A stretch of DNA of 64,000 nucleotides from contig SVOS01000001.1 of the NCBI GenBank assembly GCA_015066245.1, positions 124,001 through 188,000 on the forward strand. Reading direction: 5' to 3'. This DNA comes from Oscillospiraceae bacterium (GTDB taxonomy: Bacteria; Bacillota; Clostridia; Oscillospirales; Acutalibacteraceae). This document shows, piece after piece, positions 41,654-50,103 of the stretch. The notes below the pieces were generated by a model. That model saw nothing but the letters and a program-made list of their open reading frames with translations, did not search any database and was not told the DNA's origin. Positions within the stretch are counted from its first letter, which is position 1, and every line of letters begins with the position of its first letter. The position numbers and the translations under genes were made by a program.

Positions 41654-43473
41654 CCTGCAAATGCCTTGGCAGAGTTGCCGTACTTAATCATAGCCTCCAG
41701 TATTGAGGTGAGCTTTTCGTCAGTGCTTGTCTGCTTAGAATAAGCGTAGGACTCAATGCTGTAGCTCAATGTGTTGCTGACAATGTTGTCGCCCTCATAA
41801 ACAGTAACGTAAACTGTGTCCTGCATTTGTGCCGCATTAAGACCGCTGAAATATACATAATATCCGCCATCGGCAAGAGCCTCGAAATCAGTTGAGGGGA
41901 TTTGCCAGATGTACTTGTCAGTTTCTACAACTACCGTGAGATTATCCACATTCTCTGCCTGAATCTTAAATCGGAGAGTGATGGCTTTTTCAAGGTTAAG
42001 TCCTGCACTCTTGAAGGTTGCAGTGGGATTTTCAATCACTGCAAAATCCTTGTTCTGAACAGTTGAGTATATGGGCTTTTCCTGAGTACCCCACTGAACC
42101 TGAGCATCGGTCAACGCGTTATTTGCCAGATTTTCGGTGTTGTGGTTTGTATAAATCTGAGCTGATGCACCATAGTTGAGCAGGTCAACAAGCAAGGTTC
42201 TGAGGCTTGCGTAGTCGTCACCCGGGTATTTGGTGAGCATATTGTAGCAGTATTTAGCCACAGAATACTCTAAAACTTCGCTTTTATATAGAGTGCCGTT
42301 GAACTCGGCACAAAGAGTAGCATATACTGTGTCGTTGATATTGGCAGGAGAAATACTGTCAAAGTCAAACACAAGTCTTGTATCTGCATCCGTAAAGTCT
42401 GATACAGTTACCTTTGTGTCACCCATAACAAATTCAACATAGGGATTTTCGTATCCTGCCTCGGTAAAGAGGGTTTTGTCAACCTTGAAGTTGATGGAAA
42501 TATCGTCATAAAGGGTAAGAGATACGCTGGCAAATTTAAGCACTCTGTCGGGGGTTACCTCTGCACTTAAAACGTTGAGGCTTTCTGTGAAAACTGCTCC
42601 GTCCTTTACTTTACTGCTATAAGAATAGTATGAGGTCTCATCAATAGCAGTCATTTCCTGGGCGGTAAACTCAAGCTTTGTTTCGCCTGTTGCAATCACC
42701 TTAAAATCAAGAGTGAGAAAAACCTTACCTGTAGTGAAGTTATAACCCTCAAGGTTGCTTGCGTTAAGAGCCACAACTCCCTGATAGTCGCTGTTATAGA
42801 TACCGTCACTAATATTGGGACAGTAAGCAGCTGCCTCTGCCTCAGCATCGGTAACATTTGAGTCTGTGGATGTAATTCTGCAAAGCTCAAGCTTTTCTGA
42901 GTCATAGCTTAAGATTGCCTGGATATCCTCAAAGAGCTTGTCTGCCTCAAGGTTTACCATATAGGTAAGTGTATCCCCTACATTAGCCTCTGCAAAAACA
43001 TCTCCAGCAGTTACGGTCAGCTTGTCATTATCAGAATCCTCCGGGATGTAACCGTTTCTGATAACCTGAAGCTTGTTTGTTTCGGTATCAAAGCGGAATT
43101 CATAGCTGCCGCCTGATGCCAGAAGGGTACATTTTGCGTTTACTTCGTCGCTGAGAAGCCAGCCCGACTCTGAGCTTAATACGGTGGTGTCCTTAATGGT
43201 ACCGGGATGACCGAACTCAGAATCTTCTGATACAATTCTGAACTGGTAGCTGCCTTCTGCAAGCTCCGTGGTGTAGCTTGCCACTCCATTTTCGTCAATG
43301 CTCATGGGTTTATCCTGCCAGTTGTTGAAGCTTGCATCAAGGAAAACCTCAGCAGAGGCAGACTGAGAGGATAAAACCGCGGTTTCCTCCTTGGCTGATG
43401 CAAACATAGCACCAAAAGCAATCAACATTGTACAGATTAAAAACAAAGCTACCGCTTTATTTACAAATTTCAC
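41650..43473 (-). CDS. Secreted protein with glycan-binding-like, cohesin-like and duplicated C-terminal modules
   Basis: A 607-residue exported protein (signal peptide at 1-27, FASAKE). Residues 40-135 resemble starch/glycogen-binding E-set modules (SFNNWQDKPMSIDENGVASY). Residues about 137-290 resemble a cohesin fold: VGDTLTYMVNLE, LSYDSEKLEL, FTTGKVFLTLDFKVIATGETKLEF. Two related C-terminal units follow (about 305-455 and 475-605), each with a beta region, NDTVYATL or QDTVYVTV, and a closing helix LLNYGASAQIY or MIKYGNSAKAF. The GTG start follows AGGTGGGG. It has no dockerin. It is paired with the lipoprotein at 41342 and placed next to sugar importers. The cohesin assignment is by eye and uncertain. 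Confidence 0.7.
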   Translation of the reverse strand: MKFVNKAVALFLICTMLIAFGAMFASAKEETAVLSSQSASAEVFLDASFNNWQDKPMSIDENGVASYTTELAEGSYQFRIVSEDSEFGHPGTIKDTTVLSSESGWLLSDEVNAKCTLLASGGSYEFRFDTETNKLQVIRNGYIPEDSDNDKLTVTAGDVFAEANVGDTLTYMVNLEADKLFEDIQAILSYDSEKLELCRITSTDSNVTDAEAEAAAYCPNISDGIYNSDYQGVVALNASNLEGYNFTTGKVFLTLDFKVIATGETKLEFTAQEMTAIDETSYYSYSSKVKDGAVFTESLNVLSAEVTPDRVLKFASVSLTLYDDISINFKVDKTLFTEAGYENPYVEFVMGDTKVTVSDFTDADTRLVFDFDSISPANINDTVYATLCAEFNGTLYKSEVLEYSVAKYCYNMLTKYPGDDYASLRTLLVDLLNYGASAQIYTNHNTENLANNALTDAQVQWGTQEKPIYSTVQNKDFAVIENPTATFKSAGLNLEKAITLRFKIQAENVDNLTVVVETDKYIWQIPSTDFEALADGGYYVYFSGLNAAQMQDTVYVTVYEGDNIVSNTLSYSIESYAYSKQTSTDEKLTSILEAMIKYGNSAKAFAG

Positions 43474-43515
43474 GCAAACCCCACCTAAAACGAATTTTTG
43501 TGTTTATACATTTTA

Positions 43516-43544
43516 ATCATAACATTTTATATATAAAAATACAA
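43516..43544 (-). promoter_or_regulatory. Promoter of the cohesin-like protein gene
   Basis: TTGTAT, 17 nt and TATGAT on the minus strand, 43 nt before the GTG start. Confidence 0.5.
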
Positions 43545-43584
43545 CCATATATTTTATTAAGTTATTATATAAGACAATAAAAAA

Positions 43585-43612
43585 CGGCATCCGCAATTTA
43601 AAGCGGATGCCG
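43585..43612 (-). terminator. Terminator of the second sugar-importer operon
   Basis: Stem CGGCATCCGC/GCGGATGCCG followed on the minus strand by a run of T, 11 nt past the permease stop. Confidence 0.9.
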
Positions 43613-43623
43613 GATTCTTTATA

Positions 43624-44502
43624 TCAGCCCTTAACAGCACCTGCAGCAACACCCTTGATGATGTGCTTCTGGCATGTAAGGTAGAATACAATAACAGGAA
43701 CAATACTGAGGAAGATAAGTGCCATTGTAGCGCCCAGGTCAACAGTACCGTAGCTGCCCTTAAGATACTGGATATGAATCGGAATAGTTCTGTACTTTGT
43801 CTTATCAAGTACAAGATAAGGCAGGAGATAGTCGTTCCAAACCCACATAATCTCAAGAATAGCAACTGAAACAATAGTAGGCTTAAGCATAGGAAGAACT
43901 ACCTTGAAGTATGTTCTTAAGGGACCGCAACCGTCGATTGCGGCGGCTTCTTCAATTTCCAGAGGAATACTCTTAACAAAGCCTGTGAACATAAATACCG
44001 CAAGACCAGCACCAAATCCTAAGTAGATAACGGGAATAGTCCAGGGAGTATTGAGCTTTAAGGTGTCGGCAGTTCTTGAAAGTGTGAACTGCACCATCTG
44101 GAAAGGAATAACCATTGAGAATACGCAAGCAAAGTAAACAACCTTACAGAATACAGAGTTAACTCTGGAGATGTACCATGCTGCCATAGATGTGAAGAAA
44201 ATAATCAGGAAAGTAGACAGCAGAGTAATAACAAGGCTGTATACTACTGACTGCCAGAAGGGATAACCGCCAAAGGTCATACCTGTAGTAAAGTTATCTA
44301 ATCCTGCGTAGCTTTCTTCGGTGGGGAAAGAGAATGTATCTGTCTTTACAAAAGTATTTTTCTTGAAAGAGTTAAGTGCAACAAAAAATACAGGCAAAAC
44401 GTAAATAACAGAAATTACTGAGAAAAATATAGTCAGACCGATTTTCTTGGACTTTTTCTTGGGGGGCTTTACTTTTCTGTCAGCAAGTGCTTTTGTTGCC
44501 AT
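43624..44502 (-). CDS. Carbohydrate ABC transporter permease (MalG family)
   Basis: A 292-residue permease with six spans, preceded by a basic N-terminus (KVKPPKKKSKK). The EAA loop EIEEAAAIDGCGPLRTYFKVVLP lies near 196-218. It pairs with the permease at 44502-45440, which it overlaps by one base (TAATG). The substrate is an oligosaccharide of unknown type; proximity to amylase suggests an alpha-glucan. Confidence 0.92.
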   Translation of the reverse strand: MATKALADRKVKPPKKKSKKIGLTIFFSVISVIYVLPVFFVALNSFKKNTFVKTDTFSFPTEESYAGLDNFTTGMTFGGYPFWQSVVYSLVITLLSTFLIIFFTSMAAWYISRVNSVFCKVVYFACVFSMVIPFQMVQFTLSRTADTLKLNTPWTIPVIYLGFGAGLAVFMFTGFVKSIPLEIEEAAAIDGCGPLRTYFKVVLPMLKPTIVSVAILEIMWVWNDYLLPYLVLDKTKYRTIPIHIQYLKGSYGTVDLGATMALIFLSIVPVIVFYLTCQKHIIKGVAAGAVKG

Positions 44503-45440
44503 TACTGCTGCACCTCCTTCTTACGAGTAGCTCTGAGCTGGATAAGACCGATTGCTGCAACAAGAATGAAGAACAACACAGCCTTTGCCTGAGCAGTACC
44601 CTTGGCATATTTACCGCTTTCGGTAAATGTGTTGTAGATATTAAGGGCTATCATTTCTGTGGTATGCATCGAACCGCCTGTAGCCTTATCAATTGTGAAG
44701 GGCTGACCGCCTGTAAGAGCAAGGTTCTGGTCGAAAAGCTTGAAGCCGTTTGTAAGCGAGAGGAATGTGCAGATTGTGATAGAAGGCATTACGTTGGGGA
44801 TAGTGATGCGTGTCAATGTCTGCCATGAGCTTGCACCGTCAATCTTTGCTGCCTCAATCATATCTTCGGGAACCGCCTGTAAGCCTGCAACATAGATAAT
44901 CATCATGTATCCGACCTGCTGCCACAGCATCAGAATTATAAGTCCCCAGAAACCAAACTTGGTGTCCATAAGAATGGATGTACCGTAAGCACCGAGAATA
45001 CCGTCAAAAATCATGCTCCAGATGTAACCCAGTACGATACCGCCGATAAGGTTAGGCATAAAGAACACGGTACGGAATATGTTTGTACCCTTGATATTCT
45101 GGGTAAGTGCATAAGCTACTGCAAACGCAATTACGTTGATCAGAATTACAGATACAATAGTCCAAATTGCAGTGTATCCGAATGAATACATAAACTGAGA
45201 GTCGTTAAAAGCTCTCTCAAAATTCTTAAAGCCTATCCACTCCCATTTGCTGGTAGTAGTAAACTTACAGAAAGAGAGGAACATACCGTGGCAGAAAGGC
45301 CACACAAAGCCTACGCAAAAAGCAGCTACCATAGGCAGGATGAAAATCCAGCAGAAGCGCTTAATAGGTCTTCTGAGAAGTTTACTGTTAACCGCTGCAG
45401 AAGAATGAGACTTCTTTTTCTTCTTCTTTGTTTTTTCCAT
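44502..45440 (-). CDS. Carbohydrate ABC transporter permease (MalF family)
   Basis: A 312-residue permease. After a Lys/Ser-rich cytoplasmic N-terminus comes the first span (WIFILPMVAAFCVGFVWP), then five more, with the EAA loop DMIEAAKIDGASSWQTLTRITIP near 214-236. GGAGG fixes ATG 45440; the longer in-frame reading is rejected. It is separated from its binding-protein gene by 328 nt that hold a terminator and repeats. Confidence 0.92.
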   Translation of the reverse strand: MEKTKKKKKKSHSSAAVNSKLLRRPIKRFCWIFILPMVAAFCVGFVWPFCHGMFLSFCKFTTTSKWEWIGFKNFERAFNDSQFMYSFGYTAIWTIVSVILINVIAFAVAYALTQNIKGTNIFRTVFFMPNLIGGIVLGYIWSMIFDGILGAYGTSILMDTKFGFWGLIILMLWQQVGYMMIIYVAGLQAVPEDMIEAAKIDGASSWQTLTRITIPNVMPSITICTFLSLTNGFKLFDQNLALTGGQPFTIDKATGGSMHTTEMIALNIYNTFTESGKYAKGTAQAKAVLFFILVAAIGLIQLRATRKKEVQQ

Positions 45441-45496
45441 TTTTCCACCTCCGGGAAGAATACAAAGCCGAACATCGGCTTTTGGGTTTGCCAATC

Positions 45497-45575
45497 GTAG
45501 GGAACGCATTTATGCGCTCCGAAATTGTGTGCATAGCACAGTTTTTATAACGGAATGGATAAATCCATTCCCTAC
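45497..45575. repeat. GTAGGG...CCCTAC dispersed element, copy 3
   Basis: The ends GTAGGGAACGCATTTATGC and TGGATAAATCCATTCCCTAC match copy 2 at 9940-9992 almost base for base; the middle here is longer and holds a TGTGC/GCACA hairpin. Up to about 45690 the sequence goes on with more degenerate hairpins (GTTTATC/GATAAAC and TTGCGG/CCGCAA). No gene lies in 45441-45768. Confidence 0.65.
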
Positions 45576-45700
45576 AAACAGATTGTGTGCCATTTGTGAT
45601 GTTTATCACTATGATAAACCCATCCAAAGGCGATTTGCCCTCAAGGGGCTGGCTTGCGGAATGGAAAATCCATCTCCGCAAACAGATAATGATTTAAAAA

Positions 45701-45725
45701 CGGGGCGAGCGTTATGCTCGCCCCG
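45701..45725 (-). terminator. Terminator between binding-protein and permease genes
   Basis: A 10-bp perfect stem (CGGGGCGAGC and complement) followed on the minus strand by a T tract. It lies 43 nt after the binding-protein stop and would lower permease expression relative to the binding protein. Confidence 0.88.
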
Positions 45726-45768
45726 TATAGCCGTTAAACTATAAAGTTATAATTCTGTTAGTCAGAAA

Positions 45769-47118
45769 TTACTCGTTTACAGCAGCATACTGTGTTGCCC
45801 AACCAGCAACGAAAGCAGCCTCAACAAGCTCCCAGTTAGCATCTGTGGGATCTGCGTTGTATGTGTTCATAGCACCAACGAGTGTCTCACGGTATGCGTC
45901 AACATTGGGCTGGAAGTTTGTAACCCAAGGCATTGTGTAGTTGCCTGCAGCTGCATAAGCGTTAGCCTGTGCAAGGAAGGGGTTAGTAGATGTAGCTGCG
46001 TTTGTGTAAGGCATAACGCCGAATGTACCAACAGCAATCTCAGAAGCCTCAGCATCTGTTACCATCCACTTCATGAAAGCGAGTGTTGCAGCGATGTCGT
46101 CTGCGTTTGCGTTTGCGTTAACTGCCCAGTAGTTCTCTGTACCGCAGTTAAGACCAGCCTTGTCTTCGCCCTCAACGCCACAGTAGTAGGGGATCATTGT
46201 AAGGTCTTCAGCCTTCATGCCCTTCTCTGCGAGTGCGGACCACTCCCAGTTACCGTTTGCGTAGAACATTGCCTTACCCTCTGCGAACTCAGCCTGAGCG
46301 TCGAAGCCGCCGTTAGCAAGAGTTGCACGGTCTGTAGCGGAGTTTACAACCATGAGGTCATAGAGAGCCTTGTAGTTGTCCATGTATGTACCCTTGATCT
46401 CTGCGGGGCATGTCTCCCATGCTGCGGGATCATCAACGGACTCATAGTAGTACTCGAGGTTTGCAAGGTGACCTGTGAATCTCCAAGAAGAAGAACCGTC
46501 CATACCGGAAGATGTGAATGCATCGAAGCCGAGCTCAGCTGCGCGAGCGTGAACGTCCTCAGCAACTGTCTTAAGTGTTGCGAAATCCTTGATGTAATCC
46601 TTTGCGTAACCAGCCTGCTCAAGAAGAGCTGTGTTTACGATGATACCGTAGCACTCGTAGCAGTAACCGATGGAGCAGAGCTTGCCGTTCTCATCTTTGA
46701 GCATGTAAGCGTCTGTGTTGAGCTCCTTAGCGATCTCTGTGTTTGTGAGGTCGTAGCAATAATCCTTCCATGTGTCAACAGCTGCTGTGTTACCAACAAC
46801 GAAGATTGTGGGAGGAGTGGACTTATCCATCTCAGCGATAAGTGTCTCGTTGTATGTACCGGAAGCAGCTGTTACGATGTCAACCTTAACGCCTGTTTCC
46901 TCTGTGTACATAGCAGCGATCTGCTTGAGAGCTTCGTCAGACTCAGGCTTGAAGTTGAGCCAGTAAACGGAACCCTTTGTTGCATCACCAGCGAGCTCTG
47001 TAGCAGCCTGTGTGCCGTCAGCAGCGCCGGTTGTGGTTGTTGTGTCGCCTGTACCGCCGCAAGCTACCAGAGAGATAGCCATAACTGCAACGAGAAGGAG
47101 AGCAAAAATCTTTTTCAT
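45769..47118 (-). CDS. Carbohydrate ABC transporter substrate-binding lipoprotein
   Basis: A 449-residue SBP_bac_1 family lipoprotein with a lipobox ending at Cys20 (AISLVAC), a Thr/Gly-rich linker, then the two-lobed sugar-binding fold. Visible family segments are VYWLNFKPESDEALKQIAAMYTEETG near 52-77 and the C-terminal LAFMKWMVTDAEASE. AAGGAAG precedes ATG 47118; an in-frame upstream extension is rejected. It is expressed from the strong promoter at 47259-47287 and followed by a terminator before its permeases. Confidence 0.92.
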   Translation of the reverse strand: MKKIFALLLVAVMAISLVACGGTGDTTTTTGAADGTQAATELAGDATKGSVYWLNFKPESDEALKQIAAMYTEETGVKVDIVTAASGTYNETLIAEMDKSTPPTIFVVGNTAAVDTWKDYCYDLTNTEIAKELNTDAYMLKDENGKLCSIGYCYECYGIIVNTALLEQAGYAKDYIKDFATLKTVAEDVHARAAELGFDAFTSSGMDGSSSWRFTGHLANLEYYYESVDDPAAWETCPAEIKGTYMDNYKALYDLMVVNSATDRATLANGGFDAQAEFAEGKAMFYANGNWEWSALAEKGMKAEDLTMIPYYCGVEGEDKAGLNCGTENYWAVNANANADDIAATLAFMKWMVTDAEASEIAVGTFGVMPYTNAATSTNPFLAQANAYAAAGNYTMPWVTNFQPNVDAYRETLVGAMNTYNADPTDANWELVEAAFVAGWATQYAAVNE

Positions 47119-47258
47119 TTGTTTTTCTTCCTTTCTTAAATAGAATGAAAATAAAATTTGATGCTTGTGCCTTCGCACAAACATCGTAACCGCAGGAGCA
47201 AGCCGTCAATTCATAAAATTTGAGAATTGGCGCCAAACTTCCTTTTAATTACACTCTA

Positions 47259-47287
47259 ATAATACCCTTTATTGTAGCAATTGTCAA
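47259..47287 (-). promoter_or_regulatory. Promoter of the second sugar-importer operon
   Basis: TTGACA, 17 nt and TATTAT on the minus strand: near consensus. The leader of about 130 nt has no recognised riboswitch. Confidence 0.8.
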
Positions 47288-47377
47288 TAATAACTTAACA
47301 AATTTTGCCGCGGTTTTATTGAAAGTCTATAATTTGCTAACAATTGGCATTTTTTTACTCTTTATCAAAAAACAAAT

Positions 47378-47413
47378 CAGGACACTCACTCAAAATTCGA
47401 GAAAGTGTCCTGA
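47378..47413 (-). terminator. Alpha-amylase gene terminator
   Basis: Stem TCAGGACACT/AGTGTCCTGA with a 16-nt loop, followed on the minus strand by a T-rich stretch. Confidence 0.82.
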
Positions 47414-47422
47414 ATTCAGCAA

Positions 47423-49126
47423 TTAATCTGCGCTTCTTAATACTACTGAACTTCTGGGAGGAAGTGTAAGCTTACCGCCCTGAAGACTTGCATACTCGGG
47501 GAATTCTTCCTCGGTCTGGGGCTGAGTTTCGCCTCTTACGGGGATATCCTTCTTTTCATCAACGCCTGCGTAAAGGTCGCCTGCAATTATAGCATCCTTA
47601 AGCATTTCGTCCGTTACTTCAAGAGTAGACGTTTTTCTTCCGTTTACATTATGAACAATGATTACTGCACTGTCAGCTGTTTCAACCTTATATGCACACA
47701 CACCATTGTCACCCTCCACCTCATAAACTTCTGTAATTCTGCCGCGGGCAATCTCGGGATTCTGTGCCTTGATTTTAAGGGCACGTCTGTAGAAGCTGAG
47801 GAGAGAATTTTCGTCATCGGTCTGCTGCTTTACGCCACCATTGTCAAGCTCACAGAATGCACCTGCAGTACACCAGATGTCGGGCTCAACATCGCTGTCC
47901 CAAATCATGGGAGAACGGTAGTAAGCATCATTTCCGTGGTAATTACCGGGTGTCTTCATGCCGATTTCTTCGCCGTAATAAGTGTATGTGTTGCCGGGTG
48001 CAAACAGGTAGAGGGCTGCAGTATTCTTCATATAATTAAGTCTCTGTGAGAATGTTGAGCCGATTCTTACCTGGTCATGGTTAGAAAGGAACATTGCGTT
48101 AATTACATTGGGATTTGCTTCGGCGGAAGCTTTGTCAAACTTATAAAGCTGAGAAGCAAGGCTCTTGCCGTCTTCGGAGTTGGTTGCCATGCTGAAATGT
48201 CCTGTTGCAGTTGCAAAGGAGAATGCAAACTGACTGTCGATTCCCGATTCGTAAAGGTCATAAAGGTAAGAGTTAGACTGCCAGTTCTCACCTACCATAT
48301 ATACATCCGGGTTGTACTTCTGAGAGGTCTTGTAGAACCAGTCAAGAAACTCCACACCATCGGTTTCGTCATCATCCATATACTTTACTGCATCAAGTCT
48401 GAAGCCTGCTACACCGCGCTCAAGCCAGAATTTTGCGACTTCTTCAAAGTAATCTCTTGTGCCCTGATATGCAAGATTCCACTCAGGCATTTCTGTAGAG
48501 AACTGTCCTTCGTACCAGATGCCGGATGCACCTATTACCTGTCTCCAGCCTTCACCGGGGCTCTTGAATCCTGCTGCTTTAAAGCGATAATACTTAGCGT
48601 AACCGTCGAGGTTACCCTCTTTTATCTCTTTCAATGCGTTCTGGTAAAATTCATGGTCTGTTCCGCAGTGGTTAAGCACAAGATCAAGTATAACGTCGAT
48701 GCCCCTCTTGTCGCACTCTTCGATAAGCTTGTCAAAGGTCTCAAGGTCACCGAAATCGGGGTCGATTTCCATATAATCATCAACGTCATATTTATGATAC
48801 GAATCCGAAGGCATCATAGGTGATAACCAGATACCTGTCATACCCAAATCGGTATCGGTTTCGGGATTTCCGTCATTAATGTAATCGAGCTTGTTGATAA
48901 TTCCCTGCAAATCGCCAATCTCATCACCGTTGCTATCCTCAAAAGCACAAATCCAGATGTGATAATAGTTGCGATATTTATCATCGGTTTCAACAACTTC
49001 TCTAGCAGCCACAGGGTCTGTGTAGCCCTGGGGGGCAGTGCTGCCTTCGTCACTATTGCAGGCAGACAACATAGTAAGGCTCGCCAATATGCCGAGCATA
49101 AGAATTATACTGATTGCTTTTTTCAT
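47423..49126 (-). CDS. Alpha-amylase, GH13 lipoprotein
   Basis: A 567-residue cell-surface lipoprotein with a lipobox ending at Cys23 (TMLSAC). The GH13 barrel is complete: region I DLVLNHCG near 148-155, nucleophile D245 in GFRLDAVKYM, acid/base E280 in MVGENW, and D351 in FLSNHDQV. A C-terminal beta domain ends the protein. It would cut starch outside the membrane next to the importer encoded just upstream (malE-malF-malG). GAAGGAG before ATG 49126 sets the start. A small CTCATA/TATGAG stem lies in its leader at 49145-49160. Confidence 0.94.
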   Translation of the reverse strand: MKKAISIILMLGILASLTMLSACNSDEGSTAPQGYTDPVAAREVVETDDKYRNYYHIWICAFEDSNGDEIGDLQGIINKLDYINDGNPETDTDLGMTGIWLSPMMPSDSYHKYDVDDYMEIDPDFGDLETFDKLIEECDKRGIDVILDLVLNHCGTDHEFYQNALKEIKEGNLDGYAKYYRFKAAGFKSPGEGWRQVIGASGIWYEGQFSTEMPEWNLAYQGTRDYFEEVAKFWLERGVAGFRLDAVKYMDDDETDGVEFLDWFYKTSQKYNPDVYMVGENWQSNSYLYDLYESGIDSQFAFSFATATGHFSMATNSEDGKSLASQLYKFDKASAEANPNVINAMFLSNHDQVRIGSTFSQRLNYMKNTAALYLFAPGNTYTYYGEEIGMKTPGNYHGNDAYYRSPMIWDSDVEPDIWCTAGAFCELDNGGVKQQTDDENSLLSFYRRALKIKAQNPEIARGRITEVYEVEGDNGVCAYKVETADSAVIIVHNVNGRKTSTLEVTDEMLKDAIIAGDLYAGVDEKKDIPVRGETQPQTEEEFPEYASLQGGKLTLPPRSSVVLRSAD

Positions 49127-49192
49127 ATTATTCTCCTTCAAATTCTCATAGATTTATGAGGGAAAAGAAAAGCGGATGGCTTTTTTCAAAAA

Positions 49193-49219
49193 GGGCGGCT
49201 GCCAAAAGGACAGCCGCCC
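49193..49219 (-). terminator. malG terminator/attenuator
   Basis: Stem GGGCGGCTG/CAGCCGCCC with a T tract on the minus strand, between malG and the amylase gene. Confidence 0.85.
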
Positions 49220-49233
49220 GATTATCGGAGTTA

Positions 49234-50103
49234 TTAACCCTTTACGCCGCCGGCAGTAACACCGGATACGTAATACTTCTGCATGTAGAGGAACAATGCT
49301 GTAATGGGGATAGAAACAACAACAGAACCGGATAAGAAGTATCTGTAGTAGTCATTTCTGTACTCGGTATCAACCGCCCATGACCAAAGACCCTTAGCAA
49401 CTGTATAGTTATCAACGTTTTCACGCATGATAATGTTTACAAGAATGAAGTCGCACCAGGGACTGATAAAGGATGTCAGAACCTGATAGATAATCATTGG
49501 CTTAGCCATAGGAAGAATAATCTTGTAGAATACCTGGAACTTGTTAGCGCCGTCGATAGTAGCAGCCTCATCAAGTGCATGAGGAATTGTATCGAGGAAG
49601 CCCTTCATAACAAGGTAACCAAGACCTGAACCGGCACTGTAGCAAAGGATAAGTCCAACTAATGTCTGGTCAAGACCCATCATCTTAAGAATAAGATAAA
49701 GAGCGATCATAGTCATAAAGCCGGGGAACATACCCATGATCATACCAACATTGATAAGAGGCTTTCTTGCCTTGAATCTGAGTCGGCTGAAAGCGTAAGC
49801 AACAACCAGAACAGAAATTGTTGAAATGATACAGCAGCATACAGCAATAAAGAATGTATTGCCAAACCATCTTAAGAACTTTGTTTCTGTGAAAAGGCCA
49901 ACATAGTTGTCAAAGCCTAACACATCCAAAGACGGGAACAGATGGTTGTACTCAGCAGCAGGAATTCCGCCGTTGGGGTCAATACGGAAAGAGTGCAGAA
50001 CAAGCCAGATAAGAGGGAAAATCCAGATAATACCTAATATAGCAAGTAATATGTAAATTGCTGTATTAGCGAGAGTTCTTCTCAATTTATAACTTTTTAT
50101 CAT
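49234..50103 (-). CDS. malG: Maltodextrin-type ABC transporter permease MalG
   Basis: A 289-residue six-span permease. The EAA loop ALDEAATIDGANKFQVFYKIILP is near 177-199 and the C-terminus YVSGVTAGGVKG is typical of MalG. It overlaps malF by 4 nt (ATGA). Its place next to a surface alpha-amylase supports a maltodextrin substrate; the exact sugar is inferred. Confidence 0.92.
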   Translation of the reverse strand: MIKSYKLRRTLANTAIYILLAILGIIWIFPLIWLVLHSFRIDPNGGIPAAEYNHLFPSLDVLGFDNYVGLFTETKFLRWFGNTFFIAVCCCIISTISVLVVAYAFSRLRFKARKPLINVGMIMGMFPGFMTMIALYLILKMMGLDQTLVGLILCYSAGSGLGYLVMKGFLDTIPHALDEAATIDGANKFQVFYKIILPMAKPMIIYQVLTSFISPWCDFILVNIIMRENVDNYTVAKGLWSWAVDTEYRNDYYRYFLSGSVVVSIPITALFLYMQKYYVSGVTAGGVKG

